This document shows positions 18,693 to 29,119 of a stretch of DNA of 64,000 bases, in pieces; within the stretch, counting starts at the first letter, position 1, and each line of letters opens with the position of its first letter. The notes under the pieces are model-generated. The model worked only from the letters and a program-made list of their open reading frames with translations, ran no database searches and was not told the DNA's origin. This stretch comes from Proteus vulgaris (GTDB taxonomy: Bacteria > Pseudomonadota > Gammaproteobacteria > Enterobacterales > Enterobacteriaceae), in contig LR590468.1 of NCBI GenBank assembly GCA_901472505.1, positions 2,579,501 to 2,643,500 on the forward strand, given 5' to 3'. Position numbers and translations under genes: made by a program.

Positions 18693-19325
18693 TTACAGCG
18701 ATCCTGTGATCAACTGATTTTTTAAGGCGAAATGGACTAAATCGATGGTTGTCTCACAACTTAATTTGCCAAGGACATTGGCACGATGAACGTGCACCGT
18801 TTTATGGCTAAGGTTAAGTTGTATTGCAATTGTTTTGACATTAACGCCTTGCACTAAAAGATTAAAAATTTCTTTTTCACGGGGGGTTAATGTGTGTAAT
18901 GCATCTTCTTTTTCAGGAGTATGCCGTAATGCTTTCATGGCGTCAGCGCAGAGATAACAACCACCTTGATGTACAGCTCGTACAGCTTGAACTAACTCTT
19001 CGGGGCCACAACGTTTTGTTAAATATCCATGAGCACCTGAGTCTAGCGCACTTTGAACGAAGGCTGGGGTATCGTAAATACTTAAAATAATTGTACGAAA
19101 GTCAGGGCGTTTTTGTTTTAAACGGCTTTGCAGTTGCAAACCACTTTCACCTGGCATTGAGAGATCCATGACGGCAACATCAATATCATCATGGGCTAAA
19201 TAAGGCCAAGCTTCTTGCCCATTAGAATATTCACCGACTATATGAATATCAGGTTCCAGCATTAGCAATTGTGCAAATCCAGAGCGCACAACAATGTGAT
19301 CATCTACTAAAGCAACTTTTATCAT
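18693..19325 (-). CDS. uhpA: Response regulator of hexose-phosphate uptake
   Basis: 210-residue NarL/FixJ-family response regulator. Receiver domain at residues 1-120 with the acidic pair D8-D9, phospho-acceptor D54 (AVMDLSMPGESG) and conserved lysine in YLTKRCGPEEL. A LuxR-type helix-turn-helix lies at about 143-205 (LTPREKEIFNLLVQGVNVKTIA, LNLSHKTVHVHRANV). It heads the uhpA-uhpB-uhpC-afuA-afuB-afuC gene string. In E. coli UhpA activates uhpT. No uhpT is visible in this window, so the target here may be afuABC. Confidence 0.92.
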   Translation of the reverse strand: MIKVALVDDHIVVRSGFAQLLMLEPDIHIVGEYSNGQEAWPYLAHDDIDVAVMDLSMPGESGLQLQSRLKQKRPDFRTIILSIYDTPAFVQSALDSGAHGYLTKRCGPEELVQAVRAVHQGGCYLCADAMKALRHTPEKEDALHTLTPREKEIFNLLVQGVNVKTIAIQLNLSHKTVHVHRANVLGKLSCETTIDLVHFALKNQLITGSL

Positions 19326-19503
19326 AATTTTTTATTAGTCAGAGAGTAGTCAGACAATACTTATCTGATTTATAACAAGCTACAGAAAGATAAGCGAGGA
19401 AAAAGGGAGAAGAAACTCGGTTTTGAATCTTATGTCTCGTTTTTATCGAGGTGAATCGTGACAAGCAAATAATAATAGATTATTTATTATTCTTGTTATG
19501 ATC

Positions 19504-19534
19504 TCCCATAAGCAGGGAACCTCTGCTTATGGGA
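19504..19534 (-). terminator. Hairpin between panD and uhpA
   Basis: Perfect 12-bp stem TCCCATAAGCAG / CTGCTTATGGGA with a 7-base loop, 21 bases past the panD stop. No clear U tract follows on the minus strand, so it may be a weak or factor-dependent terminator. An additional A+T-rich inverted repeat (about 19469-19493) follows towards uhpA and could belong to its promoter. Confidence 0.55.
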
Positions 19535-19554
19535 TGTGAGTAATACTTTATTGA

Positions 19555-19935
19555 TTAAGCAACTTGAACAGGCACGGCTTTTGCAATACGTTTCATTTCA
19601 TTATTGTCTTCAAAATAAGCAATATTGGGTTTATGGCTACGCGCATCACTATCAGGTATTTGCACATAAGAGCAAATAATTAAGCGATCGCCAACGGCGG
19701 CTTTACGCGCAGCTGCGCCATTAACTGAAATAATTCGTGAGCCTCTTTCCGCGCAAATGGCGTAAGTTGAAAAACGTTCACCATTATCTACGTTATAAAT
19801 ATCAATCGCTTCATTTTCAAGAATACCCGCGGCATCCATAAAATCCTGATCAATCGCGCAAGAGCCTTCATAATGAAGATCGGCTTGTGTCACTTTTACG
19901 CGATGAAGTTTACCTTGTAACATAGTGCGTAGCAT
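19555..19935 (-). CDS. panD: Aspartate 1-decarboxylase proenzyme
   Basis: Makes beta-alanine from aspartate for pantothenate. 126 residues, full length. The self-cleavage site Gly24-Ser25 (HYEGSCAID) that generates the pyruvoyl group is present. Other conserved parts are [16 protein letters not shown] and DRLIICSY. It is the last gene of panB-panC-panD, 25 bases after panC. Confidence 0.97.
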   Translation of the reverse strand: MLRTMLQGKLHRVKVTQADLHYEGSCAIDQDFMDAAGILENEAIDIYNVDNGERFSTYAICAERGSRIISVNGAAARKAAVGDRLIICSYVQIPDSDARSHKPNIAYFEDNNEMKRIAKAVPVQVA

Positions 19936-19960
19936 TGTTGTGTTTCCTATATTCTAATAA

Positions 19961-20815
19961 TTAATACACCAGATTAACCTGCTGGTTATCAATAAGGCGA
20001 GTATTACCCAGCCATACAGCCATTAAAATAACCGCGTGGCGACTTTCTTCTGTTAATGGTGTGAGTGTATCTGCATCGCAAATAAAACACTCATCTGCAC
20101 GGAAACCTTGTTGTTCTAAGGTGCTTTTGGCATTTTGAAGTAGCTGATTAACATCATGATTGCCAGACTTTAATTGTTCAGCGATTTCTTGCATTGCTTG
20201 ATAAAGTGCAGGGGCTTGCTGTTTTTCACTATCAGATAATAGGCGATTACGTGAACTTAATGCTAAACCCTTTTTGTCACGGACGATAGCAACAGGAACG
20301 ATGCTGATATCCATACATAAATCACTGACCATCTTCTTGATAATTTGTAGTTGTTGGAAATCTTTTTCACCAAATATCGCCACATCGGGTTGTACAAGAT
20401 GAAAGAGCTTACTAACAACCGTTGTTACTCCACGAAAATGCCCTGGACGGCTTGCACCTTCCAGAACAGTTGAAAGTACTGGTACATCAACGGTTGTTTG
20501 GTTTTCCATGCCATGTGGATACATCTCTTTTGCTGAAGGAGCGAAGATAATATCGACATTTTTATCACGGAGTAATTCGCAATCTTCTTGTAAAGTGCGG
20601 GGATAATTGGCTAAATCCGCTTCTCTATCAAATTGAAGTGGGTTAACAAAAATAGACGTGATCACTACATCTGCGTGAATACGTGCTTCTTCTATTAATT
20701 TTAAGTGACCTTCATGAAGATTACCCATTGTTGGAACCAATGCAATGCGTTTACCTTCTTGCTTTAATCGCTTGATTTCTCTGCGTAAGATAAGCGTGGT
20801 TTCAATAATTAGCAC
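19961..20815 (-). CDS. panC: Pantothenate synthetase (pantoate-beta-alanine ligase)
   Basis: ATP-dependent condensation of pantoate with beta-alanine, the final step of pantothenate synthesis. 284 residues. The nucleotidyl-transferase motifs [15 protein letters not shown] (HIGH-like) and [12 protein letters not shown] (KMSKS-like) are both present, as is [19 protein letters not shown]. Middle gene of the pan operon. Confidence 0.97.
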   Translation of the reverse strand: MLIIETTLILRREIKRLKQEGKRIALVPTMGNLHEGHLKLIEEARIHADVVITSIFVNPLQFDREADLANYPRTLQEDCELLRDKNVDIIFAPSAKEMYPHGMENQTTVDVPVLSTVLEGASRPGHFRGVTTVVSKLFHLVQPDVAIFGEKDFQQLQIIKKMVSDLCMDISIVPVAIVRDKKGLALSSRNRLLSDSEKQQAPALYQAMQEIAEQLKSGNHDVNQLLQNAKSTLEQQGFRADECFICDADTLTPLTEESRHAVILMAVWLGNTRLIDNQQVNLVY

Positions 20816-20858
20816 GGCGTGACTCCTTTAAATGATGTTTATAAATTGAGATGATAAA

Positions 20859-21650
20859 TCAGTTAAACGAATGTTGTTCTTGGGGAAACAGGCCTTGCTC
20901 TACTTGCTGAACATAAAGGCTGACAGCACCTTTTAATGAGCCCGCTTCTTGTAAAAAATCTTTTGAGAATTTAGGTGCTTGAGGTGTTAAACCTAATAAA
21001 TCATGCATAACAAGAATTTGTCCATCAGTGACATTTCCTGCACCAATGCCAATAACTGGCATCGTCAGTGCGTCTGTGATCATTTTTGCCAGAGTCACGG
21101 GAACACATTCTAATACGGCTAGTTGTGCGCCTGCTTTTTCAAGGGCGATAGCATCTTGCTTCAATTGTTCTGCTTCATTGCTCTCTCTTCCCTGAACCTT
21201 ATAGCCACCAAATACGTTAACAGATTGAGGTGTTAGACCTAAATGAATACACACAGGAACTGCACGTTCTGCCAGCATTTTGACAGTAGGAATTAACCAA
21301 TTTCCCCCTTCAATTTTCACCATATTTGCCCCTGCTTGCATCAAAATACCGGCATTAAGACAAGCGTGTTCTGGGGTTGAATAGGACATAAATGGCATAT
21401 CAGCAATTAAAAAAGCGTTCGGCGCTCCAGCTCTAACACAACGGGTGTGGTAGGCGATTTGTTCAACTGTAACCGGTAATGTACTGCTATGGCCTTGTAA
21501 CGTCATTCCCAACGAATCACCAATTAGCATGGCTTGAATACCTTCTTGTGCAAAAAGGCGAGCAAAGCTTGCATCATAAGCGGTGATCGTAGCGAATTTT
21601 TTCTTTTCTTGCTTATAGCGATTTAGCGTTGAAAGCGTTGTGGGTTTCAT
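20859..21650 (-). CDS. panB: Ketopantoate hydroxymethyltransferase
   Basis: First committed step of pantothenate synthesis: adds a hydroxymethyl group from methylene-THF to 2-ketoisovalerate. 263 residues from the ATG at 21650 ([20 protein letters not shown]), which aligns with the E. coli start and has GGAG 9 bases upstream. An in-frame ATG six codons earlier is less likely. Conserved segments are [41 protein letters not shown] and [19 protein letters not shown]. Heads the panBCD operon. Confidence 0.96.
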   Translation of the reverse strand: MKPTTLSTLNRYKQEKKKFATITAYDASFARLFAQEGIQAMLIGDSLGMTLQGHSSTLPVTVEQIAYHTRCVRAGAPNAFLIADMPFMSYSTPEHACLNAGILMQAGANMVKIEGGNWLIPTVKMLAERAVPVCIHLGLTPQSVNVFGGYKVQGRESNEAEQLKQDAIALEKAGAQLAVLECVPVTLAKMITDALTMPVIGIGAGNVTDGQILVMHDLLGLTPQAPKFSKDFLQEAGSLKGAVSLYVQQVEQGLFPQEQHSFN

Positions 21651-22013
21651 TATAACAAACTCCATCATTGTTGGTTTTTTGTGTGCAGAGAAAATAAATT
21701 GCTTTACATAATCATTTGTTTATTAAGGGAATTATTAAATCATCAATATAAAGCCGCTTTCGATTGTAGCACTTAAGGGCTAAAAACGAAGAAAAAGTAA
21801 TTAAATGAGTAATAAAAAAGAGTAATTAATAAGTATTGTTTATGTATATCAATAAGTTAGCGATGGAAATAAAGATAGAACTACTCAAAAATTGAGGAAA
21901 TATAAAAGCGGGGATGGCTTGCTGTGAATGCATGGACTATAAGGCAGAGGCTGATACTGTGCTTATTTTTGACAGTATCAACCTTTTAGCTTTAGTGATG
22001 TATTTGTTTTGAT
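21651..22013. other. Intergenic region folK-panB, with hairpin at 21952-21980
   Basis: About 360 bases without a gene. Close to folK is a 9-bp inverted repeat TGATACTGT / ACAGTATCA (21952-21960 and 21972-21980, 11-base loop), a candidate terminator or RNA-stability hairpin for pcnB-folK. The rest is A+T-rich and should hold the panBCD promoter; I cannot place it confidently. Confidence 0.5.
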
Positions 22014-22508
22014 TCACCACTTTTCCATGCCGTTTTCAGGCACTAACGCTAATCTATCTGCTAATAATTCACCATCAGGAAAGCGAAGATCAGGTGCTAA
22101 TTCGGCTAATGGATAGAGCATAAATTCACGGACTTTTAATCCGTAATGAGGCACCGTTAAACGCTCTGTTTGAATAATCTCATCACCAAATAACATGATA
22201 TCGAGATCGAGTGTTCTCGGACCCCAGCGGTTGCCTTTTTTTCTGACACGACCTTGTGCTAATTCAATCGCTTGGGTGTTATCAAGTAAGGCTTCCGGTG
22301 TTAATGTCGTATCAACGGCAACAGCAACATTAAGAAAATCTGGCTGGTCTTGTGGTCCCATTGGGCGAGTACGATACCAGGAAGATTGAGCAATCAGTGT
22401 AGTTTGTGGGATTTCACTGATTGCTTTAATTGCTGAATTCACCTGATTTTCGGGTGAATTCAAATTGCTTCCTAAAATGATATAAACACGTTTTGTCTGT
22501 TTACTCAT
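22014..22508 (-). CDS. folK: 2-amino-4-hydroxy-6-hydroxymethyldihydropteridine pyrophosphokinase
   Basis: Folate pathway enzyme transferring pyrophosphate from ATP to the hydroxymethyl-pterin. 164 residues from the ATG at 22508 ([16 protein letters not shown]). The longer frame starting at 22541 would lie inside pcnB and is unlikely. Conserved pieces are [32 protein letters not shown] and the HPPK signature [19 protein letters not shown]. The start overlaps the end of pcnB by 8 bases (ATGAGTAA), indicating translational coupling as in E. coli. Confidence 0.95.
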   Translation of the reverse strand: MSKQTKRVYIILGSNLNSPENQVNSAIKAISEIPQTTLIAQSSWYRTRPMGPQDQPDFLNVAVAVDTTLTPEALLDNTQAIELAQGRVRKKGNRWGPRTLDLDIMLFGDEIIQTERLTVPHYGLKVREFMLYPLAELAPDLRFPDGELLADRLALVPENGMEKW

Positions 22509-24057
22509 TGTTGTTCTCTTGTCTTGATGCCGGTTTTGCACTTGGATGACGAGGACGCTTGCGTGGGCGAGGGCGTTTACGAACGGGCGCTTGACCTAAT
22601 TCTGAGACCATTGATCGCTGTTGCGTATTGTTAGAGACTTGGAAATCAGCCCACCAGCTGGCTAACGCTTCAAGTTCTGGATTACGTTGTACATTGGCGC
22701 GTAATTCTAGCAAATCAAATGCTGCACGGAATTTAGGGTGCTCAAGCAATTTATTTGCACGGCGACCTTGGCGTTTAGGTAGACGTTGTTGTAATTGCCA
22801 AATATCACGCATCATGGTTGTAATGCGCTTTGGAATTGCAATCGTACGGCATTGTTCATCTAAAATATCATTCATCGCCATGGCGAAAGAATCATAGTAG
22901 GAAAGACCACTTTCTTGGACTAATTTCTCAGCATGCTCGATTAATGGATACCACAGCATGGCCGCAAATAAGAATGCTGGATTGACACGCATATTTTTAT
23001 TGATGCGATAGTCTGTGTTTTTGAGAACTTGATCCAGCATTCTCTCCATCGGCGTATCATGTTGCTCTGTCATTCTAGATGCTACCAGAGGGAATAGTGG
23101 CTCAAGCAGTTGGTGACGACACATGAGCTTGTAAGTTTTATAGCCTTGCCCTGTTTGCAATAATTTCAGCGACTCTTCAAAGAGGCGAGCGGATGGAATA
23201 TTACGTAATAATGGTGCAAGCCTGCTAATTGGCTCTGCGGTTTCAGGGGCAATTTGCATATCAAGCTTACTGGCAAAGCGAATGGCTCTTAACATCCTAA
23301 CAGGATCTTCGCGATAACGCGTTTCCGGATCGCCAATCAAACGAATAATACCCGCTTTAAGATCCGCTAAACCACCAACGTAATCACGCACAGCAAAGTC
23401 ATCAACACCGTAATAGAGGCTGTTCAATGTAAAGTCACGACGAATAGCATCTTCTTCGATGGAGCCAAAAATATTGTCACGCAGTAACATACCGCTTTGT
23501 GCTTGTTGTGATTGATTGTTATCTGAAATTTCATGATCTTCATGAGAGCCACGGAAAGTAGCCACTTCAATCACTTCAGGGCCAAACATGATATGTGCAA
23601 GACGGAAACGACGACCGACTAAACGACTGTTGCGGAATAATCGACGTACATCTTCAGGGGTTGCATTTGTGGCAATATCAAAATCTTTTGGTTTTTTTCC
23701 CAGTAATAAGTCACGGACACCACCACCGACTAAATAAGCCTGAAAGCCAGAGTTATTTAGGCGATAAAGTACTTTTAATGCATTGTCACTGATGTCTTTA
23801 CGTGAAATTGGGTGTTGATCTCTTGGGATCACGGTCATTGGCAAATCACTCCCGTTCGCCTTTTCTTTATTACTCTTTTTCTTACGGGGACGGTCTGCAG
23901 ATATAGCAGGACGCCGACGCACAGGTTTCTGTGTTTCTTGAATTGGTCGGTCAGGTGCAGTTGTGACTGGCCTTTCACTTGCTACCGATGGTGTGTCTGA
24001 TGACGTTGTTTGTCGCCCTAGCAGATTACGGCAGAAATGTGCTACTCGATTAAAAAT
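22501..24057 (-). CDS. pcnB: Poly(A) polymerase I, probable AUU start
   Basis: Adds 3' poly(A) tails that target RNAs for decay. Class II nucleotidyltransferase core with [25 protein letters not shown] (catalytic aspartates in DFD), [10 protein letters not shown], the [11 protein letters not shown] motif and [17 protein letters not shown] basic C-terminal tail rich in Arg and Pro follows. E. coli PcnB begins at an AUU codon. Here the homologous N-terminus reads [13 protein letters not shown], with ATT at 24055-24057 and GAGGTG just upstream, so I place the start there (518 aa). The in-frame ATG at 24111 would add 18 hydrophobic, unrelated residues. A region of about 65 residues after the N-terminus, rich in Arg, Pro and Thr, is longer than in E. 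coli. Confidence 0.92.
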   Translation of the reverse strand: MFNRVAHFCRNLLGRQTTSSDTPSVASERPVTTAPDRPIQETQKPVRRRPAISADRPRKKKSNKEKANGSDLPMTVIPRDQHPISRKDISDNALKVLYRLNNSGFQAYLVGGGVRDLLLGKKPKDFDIATNATPEDVRRLFRNSRLVGRRFRLAHIMFGPEVIEVATFRGSHEDHEISDNNQSQQAQSGMLLRDNIFGSIEEDAIRRDFTLNSLYYGVDDFAVRDYVGGLADLKAGIIRLIGDPETRYREDPVRMLRAIRFASKLDMQIAPETAEPISRLAPLLRNIPSARLFEESLKLLQTGQGYKTYKLMCRHQLLEPLFPLVASRMTEQHDTPMERMLDQVLKNTDYRINKNMRVNPAFLFAAMLWYPLIEHAEKLVQESGLSYYDSFAMAMNDILDEQCRTIAIPKRITTMMRDIWQLQQRLPKRQGRRANKLLEHPKFRAAFDLLELRANVQRNPELEALASWWADFQVSNNTQQRSMVSELGQAPVRKRPRPRKRPRHPSAKPASRQENNNE

Positions 24058-24067
24058 ATGACACCTC
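24055..24067 (-). promoter_or_regulatory. Ribosome binding site and AUU start of pcnB
   Basis: On the minus strand GAGGTG (24062-24067) stands 4 bases before ATT (24055-24057). The next codons encode [12 protein letters not shown], matching the E. coli PcnB N-terminus whose AUU start is known to limit translation. This decides the start in favour of a rare codon. Confidence 0.7.
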
Positions 24068-24148
24068 GAATAATAAATTCTAATAATTAAAAAAATTAAG
24101 CGGCTAATCATAGCCTACTGAACATTTTTTGAGAATGCTTTGTGTCGT

Positions 24149-25060
24149 TTATTCGTACCCTTGTTGTTGATGATTGTGTTTTAAAATCACAGAAGGTGAC
24201 CATTGTGCAATCGCAATCTCTAATAATGATGCTAACGAATAATCTTGCCAGCCAGCGATAATAGGTTGATTAAGAAACTGTAAAGCATCAATAATGACGG
24301 GTCTTGGATCAGAATCCGGCAATGCATGTGCGTGATTTTGCTTCGATAATTTATTACCGTCATGATTTATTGCTAAAGGCAAATGTGCATAACGCGGAAT
24401 AGGTAACTTCAGTTGTTTATGTAAACTGATTTGTCGCAATGTAGGAGCGAGCAGATCAGCGCCTCTCACCACTTCGGTCACTCCTTGATAATAATCATCA
24501 ATTACCGTCACTAGATTATACGCAAATAAGTTATTTTTTCTGTGAATTATCATATCTTCGAGTACGATAGATGTACTTTTAGAATAATACGTACCTTGAA
24601 TAAGGTCTTCAAAATGATAAATAGGATGCTGTTGGATCAGCCTCCATGCACTGTTTTTATCAAAAGGTGTATCGCGATTCGTTAATGGGGTGTGGTGACG
24701 ACATTGGTTATCATATACGCCCCCTAAGTCATGTAAACGATGACGACTACAATGGCAGTGGTAGCAAACACCTTCTTCCCAAAGAGTGAGTAATATTTCA
24801 CGATAAACATCATGGCGTTGAGATTGGTAAAGGATTTCGCCATCCCAGAACAAACCATAATGTTCTAATGTGTGAATAATTTGGGGGACGATGTTGGGAG
24901 GTTCTCTAAGAGGATCGATATCATCAATGCGTAGAAGCCAACGCCCGTGGTGTGCGCGAGCTTGAAGAAAACTGCCAAGTGCGGTAACCAATGAGCCAAA
25001 ATGAAGTTGACCCGTTGGCGATGGCGCAAAGCGCCCAATATAGTCTGTAATCTCGTGCAT
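24149..25060 (-). CDS. gluQ: Glutamyl-Q tRNA(Asp) synthetase
   Basis: GluQRS, a truncated GluRS-like enzyme that attaches glutamate to queuosine in tRNA-Asp. 303 residues, lacking an anticodon-binding domain. FAPSPTGQLHFGS carries the HIGH-type motif, and GNKLSKQN is the KMSKS-type motif. A zinc site is present (CYHCHCSRHRL...CRHH). It follows dksA as in E. coli, 54 bases downstream. Confidence 0.95.
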   Translation of the reverse strand: MHEITDYIGRFAPSPTGQLHFGSLVTALGSFLQARAHHGRWLLRIDDIDPLREPPNIVPQIIHTLEHYGLFWDGEILYQSQRHDVYREILLTLWEEGVCYHCHCSRHRLHDLGGVYDNQCRHHTPLTNRDTPFDKNSAWRLIQQHPIYHFEDLIQGTYYSKSTSIVLEDMIIHRKNNLFAYNLVTVIDDYYQGVTEVVRGADLLAPTLRQISLHKQLKLPIPRYAHLPLAINHDGNKLSKQNHAHALPDSDPRPVIIDALQFLNQPIIAGWQDYSLASLLEIAIAQWSPSVILKHNHQQQGYE

Positions 25061-25075
25061 CGAAAGATTCAGATA

Positions 25076-25104
25076 AACGCCTCAACGTATTAGGTTGAGG
25101 CGTT
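25076..25104 (-). terminator. Terminator between dksA and gluQ
   Basis: Perfect 11-bp stem AACGCCTCAAC / GTTGAGGCGTT with a 7-base loop, followed on the minus strand by TTTAT. It lies just after the dksA stop and before gluQ, so gluQ may depend on read-through. Confidence 0.7.
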
Positions 25105-25114
25105 GGCTCATTAA

Positions 25115-25570
25115 TTAGCCAGCCATCTGCTTTTCACGGATTTCAGCTAGCGTTTTACAATCGATACATAAATCGGCTGTAGGGCGAGCTTCTAAACGGC
25201 GGATGCCGATTTCTACGCCACAAGATTCACAGAAGCCGAAGTCATCGTCTTCGACTTTTTTCAGTGTCTTCTCGATTTTCTTAATGAGTTTACGTTCACG
25301 ATCACGGTTACGCAGCTCAAGACTGAATTCTTCTTCTTGTGCAGCACGGTCAACGGGATCGGGGAAGTTCGCCGCCTCATCTTGCATATGAGTAACGGTG
25401 CGGTTGACTTCATCCCTGAGCTGATTGCGCCAAGATTCAAGTATTAGCTTAAAATGCGCTAATTGGGCTTCGTTCATGTACTCTTCGCCCGCTTTTTCTT
25501 GATATGGCTCAACGCCAGCAATAGCGAGAATGCTCATGGACGATGTTTTACGCTTTTGCCCTTCTTGCAT
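25115..25570 (-). CDS. dksA: RNA polymerase-binding transcription factor DksA
   Basis: Binds the secondary channel of RNA polymerase and works with ppGpp in the stringent response. 151 residues from the ATG at 25570 ([13 protein letters not shown]), preceded by AGGAGAAGC. A 34-residue upstream extension of the frame is not part of the protein. The coiled-coil tip aspartates D71 and D74 are present, as is the four-cysteine zinc finger (C114, C117, C135, C138). Almost identical to E. coli DksA. Confidence 0.97.
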   Translation of the reverse strand: MQEGQKRKTSSMSILAIAGVEPYQEKAGEEYMNEAQLAHFKLILESWRNQLRDEVNRTVTHMQDEAANFPDPVDRAAQEEEFSLELRNRDRERKLIKKIEKTLKKVEDDDFGFCESCGVEIGIRRLEARPTADLCIDCKTLAEIREKQMAG

Positions 25571-25766
25571 AATGCTTCTCCTACATACGCATTTCTGAAT
25601 AATCCCCACCTTCAAAACAGGAAGGGGAAAAAATAGGGCGCTATAAATAGCAGATGCCCGCGAGGATAGCAATTATTCCTTGAATAAGTTTTCTCATGGT
25701 GTGAAGACACGCAAGTAAATGTCCCTTTTTAGTTGAAAAATATTTAACTAAAACGATGAGAATCAA

Positions 25767-26476
25767 TTAACCATTTGAAATAAAAGGTAATTGCTGTCCA
25801 ATTGTTAAATTGTATTCACTAATATTGATGCGATAACACAAGATTTCAACCCCTGCGTCATGTGCTTCTTTTAGTAATGAAGCATAGTCAGGGTCAATCT
25901 CTTTAGCAACAGTCACTTCCGTAATGCCAGTATGGGGAACTGCGTAGAATAAGACAGCCCTTAAACCCAATTTTGCGATAGCGGTCAACTCTCGAAGATG
26001 TTTCTGTCCACGTTGTGTTTTGGCATCAGGGAAATAACCTATTCCATTGTCTAACAATGTGACTGATTTCACTTCAATATAACAGTCAACTTTATGATTT
26101 GATTTAAGTAAAATGTCAATACGGCTATTCTCATTCCCGTATTTCACTTCTCGTTTTATCTCTTCATATTCAGATAATTCTGGAATGTCACCCGCCTCAA
26201 TAGCATCAGCAATAATCCCATTCGCTCTTAAAGTATTTACACAAATCCAATCGTTGTTTGAGTTTGTGTAAGTTCCCAACTGTGCGGGTATTTTCTTTTT
26301 GCATTTGAAGAGGTGGAATACCACACGGTATCACCGGGCGTCGCACATCCTGTCATTGCACCTGTGTTGGCGCAATGGAGCGTGAATTCTTCCCCATTTG
26401 GGGTAACAACGTCTGCTAAAAAACGCTTATATCGTTTTAGTAAAGTAGCAGATTGTAGAGGTTGCTCAAATTTCAT
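25767..26476 (-). CDS. sfsA: Sugar fermentation stimulation protein (frame interrupted once)
   Basis: SfsA family, about 236 residues; a DNA-binding, nuclease-fold protein of uncertain role. The N-terminal part reads [19 protein letters not shown] and [18 protein letters not shown]. The C-terminal part has [25 protein letters not shown] and [16 protein letters not shown]. One base is missing near 26251-26261 (probably an A on the minus strand), which splits the frame between ELTQTQT and DWICVNT. It is divergent from hrpB across a 67-base gap, as in E. coli. Confidence 0.88.
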
Positions 26477-26543
26477 GACAACTCCGATGAAAATACGATC
26501 TTTAGTAAAGCGCTAATGCTACAATGCCAAGCCGAGAAAGTTA

Positions 26544-28995
26544 ATGAGTCATGGAGTCTGTGTGCATTTATTGCCAATCTTTGAAGTAACGGAGAATATC
26601 CTTACTGCGTTAAAACAATTCCCACAAGTCTTACTTCATGCACCAACAGGTGCAGGTAAATCAACAGCACTTCCCCTCTATTTACTTCAGCAAAACCACT
26701 TTGATGGCAAAATCATTTTATTAGAACCAAGACGAATAGCCGCTAAAAGTATCGCTTATCGTTTAGCAAGTCAGCTTAATGAAGCGGTGGGTCATACGGT
26801 AGGTTATCGTATGAAAGCGGAAAGCAAAGTGAGTCAATATACTCGACTGGAAGTGGTAACAGAGGGGGTATTAAACCGCATGTTACAACAAGATCCGGAA
26901 TTGACTGGCGTAAGTCTTGTGATGTTAGATGAATTTCATGAACGCAGTTTACAGGCTGATTTAGCGCTGGCGCTATTACTCGATGTTCAAATGGGATTAC
27001 GCGATGATTTACGTGTTTTGATTATGTCCGCAACTTTAGACAATCAAAAACTTACCTCCTTATTACCCGATGCTCCCATTATTAGTGCACAAGGACGCAG
27101 TTACCCTGTCGAAAGAGTTTATTTTCCAATCAATACGCATCAACCTTTTGAGCAAGAAATTGCTAACATGGCTTTGCGATTACTGGCGCAAGAAACTGGT
27201 TCCATGTTGATATTTTTGCCGGGTAGCGCAGAGATTATGCGCGTGACTGAAATACTAAAAGATAAAGTGGATAAACATGTTTTGTTATTCCCACTTTATG
27301 GGGCATTGTCATTAGCAGAGCAACAAAAAGCGATTGAACCTACAGAAAGAGGTTATCGAAAAGTGGTACTTGCGACCAATATCGCAGAAACCAGCTTAAC
27401 AATTGAAGGTATCCGCCTTGTATTGGATAGTACGATTGAGAAACGCGCTCAGTTTGATTTAAAAAGTGGTGTCACCAGCTTGCTACGCCAGCGAATTAGT
27501 CAATCATCACAAACACAAAGAGCAGGGCGTGCGGGTCGCCTTGAAGCTGGAATTTGCTGGCATTTAATGAGTCAAGAGCAGGCTGAACGAGTTGCCTCTC
27601 ATCAAGTACCAGAAATTTTAAGTAGCGATTTATCCTCATTATGGCTTTCTGTTTTGCAATGGGGATGTCGCGACATTAATCAACTAAGTTGGTTAGATAC
27701 ACCAACAACACAAGCATTAAATGTAGCTAAAGATTTATTGTATCGCTTAGGCGCTGTTGATAAACAATGTGGATTAACACCTCGAGGCTTGCGCATGGCG
27801 CAATGGGGAATAGAACCTCGACTTGCAGCAATATTGGATTATGCCAGTGAACAAAGTGACAATCATCTGGCGACGGCGGCACGCTTATGTGCAATCTTAG
27901 AAGAGCCTCCTCGAGGGCAAGAAATTAATTTAGAGTGGATTGCTCAACAAAAAAATACTTTCTGGTCTCGGCGTGAAAAGCAACTGTCTCAACATCGAAA
28001 AGGTGTTTTTTGTCCGGAATTATTAGGTTTATTATTAGCTGTCGGATTTCCGGATAGAATTGCTAAAAATCGTGATAATCAAGGTCGTTTTCGCTTAGCG
28101 AATGGGCAGGGTGCAATGATGGACGACACTCAAGCAATAAGTGGCGCACCTTGGATTTTAGCGCCGTTGTTACTTCAAAGTACACATTATGCTGATGTGC
28201 GTATTTTATTAGCGCTACCTATTGATATTGATGAAATATCAACGACCTTTTCTGAACTTATTGAAGAGAATACCACGGTTGAATGGGATGAAAAACGCGG
28301 TACGTTAATCACTTGGCAACAACGTCAATTAGGGCGACTAACCTTAAGCCAGCGTCAATTAGACAAACCCAATAAACAGCAAATGCAACAAGCACTATTG
28401 AACTGGTTAAGAGATAACGGTTTAAATGCATTAGCACTTAGCGAAGAGACTAAACAGCTTTTTATTCGCCTTGCTTTAGCGAAAAAATGGTGCCCAGAAG
28501 CCTTATTACCTGATTTTAGATGAAGCTGTGTTACTTGAAACTTTAGAAACATGGTTATTGCCTGAGCTTGGTGATGTACAAACATTAAAAGCATTACAAC
28601 AAATTGATATTAATATGATGATTAAAAATCAATTAACGTGGCATGAAAATCAGTTGCTACAAAGTTTATTTCCAACGCATTATTTAGCGCCAACTGGTAC
28701 AAAAGTGGCGATCCAATATGATTTAGAGTTACCACCGGTGATCGCGATCCGCATTCAAGAAGTTTATGGTGAGAAACAAAGCCCTATTGTAGCGAATGGT
28801 CAATTACCCGTTGTGATGGAATTATTATCACCTGCTCATCGACCTATTCAGAAAACACAAGATTTAGCAACGTTTTGGGCAGGAAGTTATAAAGAGGTGC
28901 AAAAAGAGATGAAAGGGCGTTATCCAAAACATTTATGGCCTGATTCACCCGCAGATACAGCCCCCACACGGCGAGTAAAAAAATATAGCCAATAA
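26544..28995 (+). CDS. hrpB: ATP-dependent helicase HrpB (frame interrupted once)
   Basis: DEAH-box family helicase of unknown physiological role. Walker A HAPTGAGKST, motif Ia LEPRRIAAKS, DEAH-type box DEFHER (motif II variant), motif III SATLD, and motif VI QRAGRAGRLE are all present, followed by the HrpB-specific C-terminus with EMKGRYPKHLWPDSPADTAPTRRVKKYS. An extra base near 28513-28519 (TTTTAGATGAAG) breaks the frame between LLPDF and DEAVLLETLETWLLP. Corrected length is about 817 aa, as in E. coli. The ATG at 26544 has only a weak ribosome site. Confidence 0.9.
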
Positions 28996-29119
28996 ATGTA
29001 AGTTTTACCCTAATATTATTCGTATTTGAGAGCTTTCTTGTGTGATCACACAGAAAAATAGCGACAATGTTAGGCTTCTTTATCCCGTGATAAAGGGGTT
29101 TTAATGAGAGATACAGTTC

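Noticed and set aside
22509..22541. Longer folK start
   Set aside because: It lies within the pcnB C-terminus and lacks homology; the ATG at 22508 matches the family start.
25571..25672. N-terminal extension of DksA
   Set aside because: The conserved start MQEGQ has its own ribosome site, and the 34 extra residues have no counterpart in DksA proteins.
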